From NCBI GenBank assembly GCA_016208665.1, contig JACQXT010000217.1, positions 1 through 5,265 of the forward strand: a stretch of 5,265 nt of DNA, given 5' to 3'. Position numbers and translations under genes: made by a program. Shown here piece by piece: positions 1 through 5,265 of this stretch. The notes beneath the pieces were generated by a model. That model made no database searches, had not been told where the DNA came from, and saw only the letters and a list, made by a program, of their open reading frames with translations. Each line of letters opens with the position of its first letter. Positions within the stretch are counted from its first letter, which is position 1. This DNA is from Chitinivibrionia bacterium (GTDB taxonomy: Bacteria; Krumholzibacteriota; Krumholzibacteriia; WVZY01).

Positions 1-750
1 CACAACGCCGTTGCGCATGAATCGAGAAATCCGCGAGTGGACCGGCTCGCGGCCGGATGTATGGCACGATTGGCGAAAATCGCAGTTCATTGCGAGTACG
101 CGAGAGAACTGCTGCACGCCGGAGCGCGAATCGCCGTCATCGAGCACGGCAGCTACCGCGGCGTCTATCCCGTGAACGTCACCCGGGACGAAGCGCGGAA
201 CGCCCTGGGACTCGAGGGGCACGCGACCGTGTTTCTTTTTTTCGGGATGATTCGCAGATACAAGGGATTGGAAATGCTCTGCGAGAGTTTTCAAAGCGTG
301 GCGGACGAGAACTCGATGCTGTTGATCGCGGGGAAACCGTACGAAGACGAGGATCAATCGATGGTGGCGGAATTGCGCCGGCGGTTCGCGTCGGCGCGTC
401 TGCGGTTCGTGCCGGAGTTCATCCCGGACGAGCATGTTGCCCGCTACTTTCTCGCGAGCGATTACTGTGTGTTTCCGTTCGAACGCGTTCTGACGTCCGG
501 ATCCGTCGTGCTCTCGCTTGGATTCGGATGCCCCATTTTGGCGCCGCGGACGGGGTGCCTCGCCGAGCTCGAGGAGCACAACGTCGGCTTTTTTTTCGAG
601 CCCGGCGACCGAGCGAGTCTGGAGGAAGCACTCCGGAGCGCGATTGCCTGCGACCGCCGGCGGGCGCTCTCCGACAACGCACGCGAGTACGCCGCAAGCT
701 TGAGCTGGAAGCGCATTGCGCGGCGGTATGAGGCGCTCTATTCGGAGTGA
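1..750 (+). CDS. Glycosyltransferase, GT4-like (GT-B fold), 5'-truncated by the window edge
   Basis: Predicted cytoplasmic sugar transferase that uses a nucleotide-sugar donor to extend a lipid-linked glycan. The frame is already open at base 1; the first in-window codons read HNAVAHE, matching the 'HN..(P)HE' segment in the N-terminal domain of many GT4 enzymes. The GTG at 37 is therefore an internal Val, not the start. Numbering from base 1, 249 residues are present. The first part holds the end of the N-domain (the HGSY segment near 49-52). The C-terminal nucleotide-sugar domain follows, with FFGMIRRYKG near 80-89 (the Gly and Arg/Lys donor-phosphate region), an LLIAGK strand near 107-112, PFERVLTSGS near 159-168, GCPILAP near 176-182 and a final E in CLAELEEHNVG. 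The 'LTSGS...GFGCPI' arrangement replaces the usual EGFGLP motif, as in one GT4 subgroup. Roughly the first third to half of the protein is missing. It ends in TGA at 748-750, overlapping a possible GTG start of the next gene. The donor and acceptor cannot be inferred. Confidence 0.9.
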   Translation, partial: HNAVAHESRNPRVDRLAAGCMARLAKIAVHCEYARELLHAGARIAVIEHGSYRGVYPVNVTRDEARNALGLEGHATVFLFFGMIRRYKGLEMLCESFQSVADENSMLLIAGKPYEDEDQSMVAELRRRFASARLRFVPEFIPDEHVARYFLASDYCVFPFERVLTSGSVVLSLGFGCPILAPRTGCLAELEEHNVGFFFEPGDRASLEEALRSAIACDRRRALSDNAREYAASLSWKRIARRYEALYSE

Positions 751-827
751 AGCCGCGCATCGAACCGAAAAAAGCCCCGGAATCCGCGGGAATCGGTTTC
801 GCCGCATCGATATTGCAGGCAGCCTAT

Positions 828-2150
828 ATGCAGAAAAGCGTTCTCTTCATAACATACCATTATCCTCCCATTCTGAGCGCGGGCGTTTCTCGGCTCGTCG
901 GATTGACGAAGTACCTTGCAAGGGCGGGCTGGCGATGCACGGTAGTGACGGTTGCGCGATCATATGCGGAGGAACGCGATGATGCGAGCCTCGGGAGGAT
1001 TCCGCCGGGCGTCACGGTTATCAGGACCGGCACGCTCGAAGCGGACCGGTTCAATCCGCGTCGGATGCTGAACGGGAAGGCGCGGGGAGAAACGGCCGGA
1101 AGAGCAGGCCTGCCGGGGCGGAAGCTTCTCGTGGAGCTGACGCGCTATCCGTATGCCGCATTTCATATGCTGGCAAGCTACCCGGAGCGGCAGGCGGGGT
1201 GGTGCGTCCCGTTGTTCATTGCTTTGAGGCGGATTATGAGCGCCGGCCGCTACGACGTCGTCGTCAGCTCGAGCCCGCCCCATTCGACGCACATCGCGGT
1301 GTGGTCCCTGAGAAAGGTGCGGCGTTTCAGATGGATCGTCGATTTCCGCGATCCTTGGAGCGCGCCCCCTCATTATGGAAAAGCATCGCGTCTCGGCTGG
1401 CTGACGCGCAAAATTGAGGGCATGATCCTCCGCGCATGCGATCGAGTAGTTGCGAACACTCCGGGAAACAAGGCGAGTCTGCTCGCGGCGTTCCCGTTTC
1501 TGGACGAAGGAACGGTGGCGGTGGTGACGAACGGGTATGATGTCGAGGAATCCGGGGAAGCGTGCCGGATGGATCCCGGAGAGGTGGAGTGCGACCTGCT
1601 CTACACCGGCGAGATCTATCGGGGAATGCTCGATCTCTACATCGAGGCGCTGATCATCCTGCAGGGGGCGGGAACAACCCCGCTGCCGCGCCTGTTTGTG
1701 TACGGGGCGATGGATGGAATCTCTCTCGAGGCCGTTCGCAGAGCGAATCTCGAGGAGTTCATCGTGTTCAAAGGCGCGGTAACGCTCAGCAAGAGCACAA
1801 CGCTCATGCGCGCTGCGCCCGCGCTCCTCCTCACCGTACCTCACAACAAGCGGGGCGGTTCGTGGGTGCCGAGCAAGCTTTACGCGTATCTCTTTGCAGG
1901 CAGGCCGATTCTCGCGATTGTTCCCGAGGGGGACGCCGCCGGCATCATCAGGGCGGCAGGTGCGGGGGCGGCGGTTACGAGCTCGGATCCGCGCGTCGTC
2001 GCGGAGGGAATGGCGGGATTCCTCTCGGCTGTTGCGGCGGGAACGATGACCGGCGGAGGGCGGGAAGCGGCGATAGAGCAATTTACAATGGAGTCGATAG
2101 CGGCGCAGATGGAATCGGTTCTCTCGGATGCGTTGAAGACGGAGTCATGA
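828..2150 (+). CDS. Glycosyltransferase, GT4-like (GT-B fold), complete
   Basis: Predicted cytoplasmic or membrane-peripheral glycosyltransferase of 440 residues, a normal length for the family. The ATG at 828 is chosen because the protein then starts directly with the first Rossmann strand, MQKSVLFITYHYPP, followed by the glycine/Ser-Arg loop (AGVSRLVGL, 18-26) and GWRCTVVTV. A GTG at 747 in the same frame would add 27 non-conserved residues but overlap the upstream stop (GTGA). Neither start has a strong ribosome site; GCAGGC lies 7 bases before 828. The N-domain has SSSPPHSTH (147-155) and VDFRDPW (171-177), then TNGYD (234-238). The C-domain has LLYTGEIYRG (257-266), a VYG strand (291-293) and PSKLYAYLFAGRPILAI (348-364). 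The last block usually reads KLYEYL; here the acidic residue is Ala353, so donor-ribose contacts may differ. It overlaps the next gene by ATGA. Donor sugar is unknown. It resembles WcaI/WbuB-type enzymes in general layout only. Confidence 0.9.
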   Translation: MQKSVLFITYHYPPILSAGVSRLVGLTKYLARAGWRCTVVTVARSYAEERDDASLGRIPPGVTVIRTGTLEADRFNPRRMLNGKARGETAGRAGLPGRKLLVELTRYPYAAFHMLASYPERQAGWCVPLFIALRRIMSAGRYDVVVSSSPPHSTHIAVWSLRKVRRFRWIVDFRDPWSAPPHYGKASRLGWLTRKIEGMILRACDRVVANTPGNKASLLAAFPFLDEGTVAVVTNGYDVEESGEACRMDPGEVECDLLYTGEIYRGMLDLYIEALIILQGAGTTPLPRLFVYGAMDGISLEAVRRANLEEFIVFKGAVTLSKSTTLMRAAPALLLTVPHNKRGGSWVPSKLYAYLFAGRPILAIVPEGDAAGIIRAAGAGAAVTSSDPRVVAEGMAGFLSAVAAGTMTGGGREAAIEQFTMESIAAQMESVLSDALKTES

Positions 2151-3544
2151 CGGCACGAACCAGGGCACCGGCGGTCATACTTCTGGCGGCGTCTTCCGCC
2201 GCCGCCCTTTTCTCATTTCTGCTCCTGCGATCCGAGAAGATCGGCATCGCGTCGTACGCGATCGGACTCGGCATCGGAATGCTGCTGCTCGAGCCGTTCG
2301 CCGGCCTCATAAACTACCTGGCGCTTCTCTACCTGCGGCCGCAGGAATTCGTGAAGGGATTGGAGGGTGTTCAGGTAATGCTGATCGTCGGCGGCGCGAC
2401 GTGCGCGATCATGCTCATTCATTTTGTTTTTATCCGAAGAACGCTTCCGCTGTCCAGGGCTCCGCAGAATGTGCTGATGGTGCTGCTCGCCGGCGCGATC
2501 GTGCTCTCGCACTTGAGCCACGTCTATCTTCACGGCGCGCTCGATTCGGCCAGGGCGTTTGCGAGCACGTTCGTCATGTATCTGCTCATCGTGATCTTGG
2601 TGCGCAGCGAGGCGAAGTTGAAGATAACGCTCTGCGTCCTGTCGGTGCTCACGCTGTTTCATGCCTGCCAGGGCATCTATCAGTATTTCAATGAAACGGG
2701 CCTTGCCGGGCAGACAATGATAGACGGTAGAATCAGGAGTATAGGCATTTTTGCGGATCCGAACGACCTGGCGCTGACGTTTCTCATCGTCATGCCGTTC
2801 CTGTTCTTTTCGGTGCTCGATTCACGAAGCGTGCCGGTCAAGCTGCTGTCGGGCGCCGTCCTGCTCGTCCTCGCATACGCGCTGTACCTGACCGGATCGC
2901 GGGGAGGATTCATTGCCCTCGCGGCGGTCGCGTTTCTTCTCTTCGTGCGGAGATTCGGCATCAGGGCCGGCTCCGTCGTGGGAATCGCGATTGTCGCCGT
3001 CCTGTTCGCGTTCGGCCCGGAGCGGCTCGCCGATCTTTCGCCGCAGGAGGAATCGGCGTACGGGCGGATCGCGGCATGGGGAAGGGGATTGGAGCTGTTA
3101 AAGCAGAATCCTCTCTTCGGCGTGGGCGCCGGAACGTTCATGGAATACCATGTGCGGACCGCGCACAACTCGATCGTGCTGTGCGCGAGCGAACTGGGAC
3201 TGTTCGGCCTGTACGTCTGGCTGCTGCTCATCGTCGTTTCCATGAGGAACCTCTTTTTCGTCAGCACGGAGGCCCGGCGAATGCATATGGTGTCAATCGC
3301 GCTTCTGAGCGATTCGCTGCTTTTCGCATTCGTGGGATTTATCACGGCCGCTTTCTTCCTTTCGCGGACGTACAACGAGCTTCTCTATATACTCGTCGGC
3401 CTCGGCGTTTCGGCGACCGCCGTATTTGCCGGTATGACCGGCGAGAAGTATTCGCTCTTCGAGAAAAAGGACCTCGTGTATACGGGTTTCATTCTCGTGG
3501 GATCATTGTTCACCGTGTATATCATTACCAGGCTCTATTGGTGA
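2147..3544 (+). CDS. O-antigen polymerase/ligase family membrane protein (Wzy/WaaL-like)
   Basis: Integral inner-membrane protein of 465 residues that likely polymerises undecaprenyl-linked repeat units or transfers glycan to an acceptor on the outer face of the membrane. The frame is open further upstream, but that part only mirrors the glycosyltransferase in another frame. The ATG at 2147, overlapping its TGA, gives a start followed by the first hydrophobic segment. About a dozen membrane segments are visible (for example near 10-28, 33-49, 75-96, 107-124, 138-153, 157-174, 207-224, 231-248, 276-289, 343-366, 381-404, 445-462). Family marks are YLRPQE (62-67), RSIGIFADPNDLAL (197-210), LTGSRGGF (248-255, with Arg252), a periplasmic-loop-like stretch with NPLFGVGAG (321-329) and AHNSIVLCASELGLFG (339-354, with His340). 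The SRGG arginine and loop histidine are typical of the Wzy_C/O-antigen ligase superfamily (PF04932). Polymerase versus ligase cannot be decided from sequence; the place beside two glycosyltransferases fits polymerase slightly better. Confidence 0.9.
   Translation: MTARTRAPAVILLAASSAAALFSFLLLRSEKIGIASYAIGLGIGMLLLEPFAGLINYLALLYLRPQEFVKGLEGVQVMLIVGGATCAIMLIHFVFIRRTLPLSRAPQNVLMVLLAGAIVLSHLSHVYLHGALDSARAFASTFVMYLLIVILVRSEAKLKITLCVLSVLTLFHACQGIYQYFNETGLAGQTMIDGRIRSIGIFADPNDLALTFLIVMPFLFFSVLDSRSVPVKLLSGAVLLVLAYALYLTGSRGGFIALAAVAFLLFVRRFGIRAGSVVGIAIVAVLFAFGPERLADLSPQEESAYGRIAAWGRGLELLKQNPLFGVGAGTFMEYHVRTAHNSIVLCASELGLFGLYVWLLLIVVSMRNLFFVSTEARRMHMVSIALLSDSLLFAFVGFITAAFFLSRTYNELLYILVGLGVSATAVFAGMTGEKYSLFEKKDLVYTGFILVGSLFTVYIITRLYW
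3540..3544 (+). promoter_or_regulatory. Ribosome binding site for the deacetylase-like gene
   Basis: GGTGA, complementary to the 5' side of the usual anti-Shine-Dalgarno, ends 6 bases before the ATG at 3551 and overlaps the stop codon of the upstream membrane protein. This supports the ATG at 3551 and coupling of the two genes. It is short, so a chance match is possible. Confidence 0.45.
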
Positions 3545-3550
3545 TGCGGC

Positions 3551-4717
3551 ATGTTGTATGTTGCGTATATCCTCGCGCTCGGTTGCATATCCTGCTTCGC
3601 GCTGATTGCGTTCGCGGCCGCCAGGCGCAAGAACGTTGACATCATCGTCCGCGGCGGCAGGCGAAGAGCGCCGCGCGCCTTGAGCGGCGCGCAGCATGTA
3701 TTTTTCTGCGTCGCGGATCATTTCGAGCCGTTCTGGAACGGAGCGGACCGGACAACGGCTCTGCAACGCGTCGAACAATGGAAGAGGCGGTACCCGCTCC
3801 TCTGCGAGCGGTTCAGGGACGGCGGCGGGAGGCCGCCGCAGCACACGTTTTTCTATCCGGCAGAGGAATATGAGCCGCAGGCGCTGGATGCGCTCGCCGG
3901 GCTCGTACGGCCGGGCTTCGGCGACGTAGAGATACATCTGCATCACGACCGCGACACGGCGGATGGCTTCGCGGAAAAGATCAACGCCTTCCGGGACGCC
4001 CTGCATGTGAATCACGGATTGCTGCGCGCGGATCCATCGGACGGCCGCATACGATACGGATTCATCCACGGCAACTGGGCCCTCGACGATTCGGGCCCGC
4101 GCGGAAAGCACTGCGGCGTGAAGAATGAATTGGCGATTCTCAAGGAAACGGGCTGTTACGCCGACTTCACGTATCCGTCGGCCCCGCATCCGACGCAACC
4201 GCCGGTGATAAACAAGATCTATTACCCCGCCGGCGATCCCCTGAAAGGGAAGTCGCACCATGCGCGAATCGAGGCGGCGTTCAGAACCGCGCCGCCGGGC
4301 GGTCTGCTGCTCGTGACCGGCCCCCTCGCAATCAATTGGCATGCGAGGAGGAGACGCATATTTCCGGCAATCGAAAACGGCGACATCACCGCGTTGAATC
4401 CGCCCACGCCGGCGCGAATCGATCTGTGGGTGAGGACGGGAGTCGGCGTTGCGGGATGGCCCGGATGGATCTTCATCAAGGTGCATACCCACGGGGCACA
4501 GGAGAAAAATGCGGGGTTGCTTCTGGGCGGCGGGATTCAGTCCATGCACGAGTATTTGCTTTCGCGTTACAACGACGGCGGGCGCTACGTGCTTCACTAC
4601 GTGACCGCATGGGAGCTCTATCAGTGCGTCGCGGCGCTCGAACGCGGCGATGAAGAATGGATGCGCCGGATCGAGGGATTCCGCTACCTACCGCGCGATA
4701 TCGGGGAGCCGTCATGA
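3551..4717 (+). CDS. Membrane-anchored NodB-like polysaccharide deacetylase family protein (divergent)
   Basis: A 388-residue protein with an N-terminal membrane segment (about 2-24), a basic linker (ARRK at 24-27, RGGRRRAPR at 34-42) and one long soluble domain. The domain order recalls NodB-fold carbohydrate esterases. Strand FFCVADHFEP (51-60) offers Asp56-His57 at the position of the usual catalytic/metal Asp motif. RPPQHTFFYP (94-103) follows, then VEIHLHHD (126-133) with His129, His131, His132 and Asp133 where the metal-binding histidines would be. FIHGNWALDD (171-180) and GCYADFTYPSAP (201-212) resemble later conserved blocks. FIKVHTHGA (308-316) near the C-terminus may supply the last histidine. 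These blocks look like a conserved family often labelled polysaccharide deacetylase or hypothetical; I do not know a characterised member. A role in removing an N- or O-acyl group from the glycan or its lipid-linked precursor is inferred from fold-like motifs and context. It sits 6 bases after the Wzy-like gene and overlaps the next gene by ATGA. Confidence 0.75.
   Translation: MLYVAYILALGCISCFALIAFAAARRKNVDIIVRGGRRRAPRALSGAQHVFFCVADHFEPFWNGADRTTALQRVEQWKRRYPLLCERFRDGGGRPPQHTFFYPAEEYEPQALDALAGLVRPGFGDVEIHLHHDRDTADGFAEKINAFRDALHVNHGLLRADPSDGRIRYGFIHGNWALDDSGPRGKHCGVKNELAILKETGCYADFTYPSAPHPTQPPVINKIYYPAGDPLKGKSHHARIEAAFRTAPPGGLLLVTGPLAINWHARRRRIFPAIENGDITALNPPTPARIDLWVRTGVGVAGWPGWIFIKVHTHGAQEKNAGLLLGGGIQSMHEYLLSRYNDGGRYVLHYVTAWELYQCVAALERGDEEWMRRIEGFRYLPRDIGEPS
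4703..4708 (+). promoter_or_regulatory. Ribosome binding site for the 3'-terminal membrane protein gene
   Basis: GGGGAG lies 5 bases before the ATG at 4714, inside the last codons of the deacetylase-like gene. It is the best-spaced Shine-Dalgarno site in the window and fixes the start of the downstream open frame. Confidence 0.6.
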
Positions 4718-5265
4718 ACTTGAAAGGCGTGGCGGTGAAATACGGCCGCTGCTGGAAGGAGTCGGCTGCGATGCTGGGACATCCCCGCCTTCTGGTTCCG
4801 TTTTCAATGCTGGCGTTGCTCCAGGCGGGCATGCTCCTCTGTTTGGTTTTTTTTATGAAGGCTCCGCTCTCGTTCTTCATGGTCGACATGGTGCGGCTCG
4901 TCGGCGGAGAAGCGGCTCTTCATTATCCTGTTCATTACCTCAGGCTTCCATTCATGTACCACATCATGGTTCTCCCTGCCGCCGTCTTCGGATTCGTGCT
5001 ATACGGATGGGCGGTATTCATGATCGCGGACTATTTCGACGGCACGCTGTTGTCGGCGAGGCAATACGTGGGCGCAATCGTGTGGAACGCCCCCTCTTTT
5101 CTGATCATCGGCATGCTCTTCGCCTCACTGGGCGTGAGCGCGCCGTACCTGCTGTCGCTGCTTGCACAACACATCGATGACTCGACGCTGCGTTTTGCGG
5201 TCCGGATGGGCGCCTGGTTCGCCGGATTCGGCGCGCAAGCGGCGCTCGTCTATTCCATCCTGTTC
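4714..5265 (+). CDS. Uncharacterised multi-spanning membrane protein, 3'-truncated by the window edge
   Basis: An open frame from the ATG at 4714 runs without a stop to the last base, giving 184 residues of a longer protein. The start is supported by GGGGAG 5 bases upstream and by the ATGA overlap with the preceding gene's stop. It begins with a short basic amphipathic stretch (MNLKGVAVKYGRCWKES) and a GHPRLLVPF segment, then hydrophobic spans near 26-48, 84-106, 121-149 (perhaps two) and 166-184. The loop between spans one and two carries SFFMVDMVRLVGGEAALHYP (53-72, read as adjoining short blocks). The motif YFDGTLLSARQYVGAI (107-122) follows the second span. I do not recognise a named family; no transporter, acyltransferase or glycosyltransferase motif is visible. 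Coupling to the deacetylase-like gene suggests a shared job at the membrane, for example presenting or moving the glycan substrate, but this is inference. Confidence 0.8.
   Translation, partial: MNLKGVAVKYGRCWKESAAMLGHPRLLVPFSMLALLQAGMLLCLVFFMKAPLSFFMVDMVRLVGGEAALHYPVHYLRLPFMYHIMVLPAAVFGFVLYGWAVFMIADYFDGTLLSARQYVGAIVWNAPSFLIIGMLFASLGVSAPYLLSLLAQHIDDSTLRFAVRMGAWFAGFGAQAALVYSILF

Noticed and set aside
589..596. Run of eight T within the first glycosyltransferase (a similar run is at 4847-4854 in the last gene) as a possible slippage or phase-variation tract
   Set aside because: Both runs encode Phe codons in intact frames, eight bases is short, and nothing shows a frameshift or an alternative product.
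751..827. Promoter or terminator between the two glycosyltransferase genes
   Set aside because: Only a 4-bp CCCG/CGGG pairing and no T-tract or convincing -35/-10 pair was seen; the stretch may itself be coding if GTG 747 is used.
960..2081. Long minus-strand open frame opposite the second glycosyltransferase
   Set aside because: It is antisense to a gene with clear family motifs; its product is Arg-rich and lacks any recognisable domain, as expected for stop-poor antisense frames in GC-rich DNA.
1562..2146. Upstream extension of the Wzy-like frame to an ATG at 1562, giving a 660-residue protein
   Set aside because: The extra 195 residues lie entirely over the glycosyltransferase C-domain, are Arg/Gly/Ala rich with no domain signal, and the hydrophobic protein starts cleanly at the ATG at 2147.
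3578..3589. Possible lipobox (ALGC) before Cys12 in the deacetylase-like protein
   Set aside because: The position three before the Cys is Ala rather than Leu/Val/Ile, there is no basic n-region, and the Cys falls in the middle of the hydrophobic segment, so a lipoprotein signal is unlikely.
3668..3692. Hairpin near the start of the deacetylase-like gene (GCGCGCC/GGCGCGC, loop of 6; an alternative register pairs GCGCCGC with GCGGCGC)
   Set aside because: There is no T-tract after it, it lies in an Arg/Ala-rich linker where such stems arise from codon bias, and nothing suggests a terminator.
3503..4597. Long minus-strand open frame opposite the deacetylase-like gene
   Set aside because: The + strand frame carries the conserved-looking motifs, a ribosome site and operon spacing; the antisense product is compositionally odd and has no motif.
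4650..5180. A + strand frame of 176 codons overlapping the 3'-terminal membrane protein
   Set aside because: It is Arg/Gly/Ser rich without hydrophobic or domain structure, whereas the overlapping frame from 4714 has a good ribosome site, an ATGA overlap and coherent membrane spans.

Overview
This is a single-strand, tightly packed piece of a cell-surface polysaccharide (exopolysaccharide, O-antigen or capsule type) biosynthesis locus from a GC-rich bacterium. Base composition is roughly 60% GC by eye (not counted). Shine-Dalgarno-like sites and stop/start overlaps of the ATGA type are typical bacterial operon features. A Wzy/WaaL-like membrane protein next to GT-B glycosyltransferases suggests an envelope polysaccharide, more likely in a Gram-negative or other diderm. 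The phylum cannot be fixed from the sequence; no ribosomal RNA or taxon-specific marker is present.

Layout, all on the + strand: (1) 1-750, the 3' part of a family-4-like glycosyltransferase whose start lies upstream of the window; (2) 828-2150 (or 747-2150), a second complete GT4-like glycosyltransferase; (3) 2147-3544, a multi-spanning O-antigen polymerase/ligase (Wzy/WaaL superfamily); (4) 3551-4717, a membrane-anchored protein that looks like a divergent NodB-fold polysaccharide deacetylase; (5) 4714 to the window end, the 5' part of an uncharacterised multi-spanning membrane protein. Genes 2/3 and 4/5 overlap by four bases (ATGA), genes 3/4 are 6 bases apart, and genes 1/2 overlap or are 77 bases apart depending on the start used. 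No terminator or promoter is convincing between them, so one transcript is likely.

A plausible joint role is as follows. The two glycosyltransferases add sugars to a lipid-linked repeat unit at the cytoplasmic face. The Wzy/WaaL protein polymerises or transfers the units on the far side of the membrane. The deacetylase-like protein trims an acyl group or otherwise modifies the glycan or its lipid-linked precursor. The last membrane protein may assist the deacetylase-like protein or transport. Sugar specificity and polymer type cannot be read from the sequence.

The part most worth a second look is the coupled pair at the 3' end. The NodB-like protein has an unusual histidine-rich motif set, and its anchor charge pattern points the catalytic domain to the cytoplasm. 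It is translationally coupled to a membrane protein of unknown function. No mobile elements, CRISPR arrays, tRNA or rRNA genes were seen.
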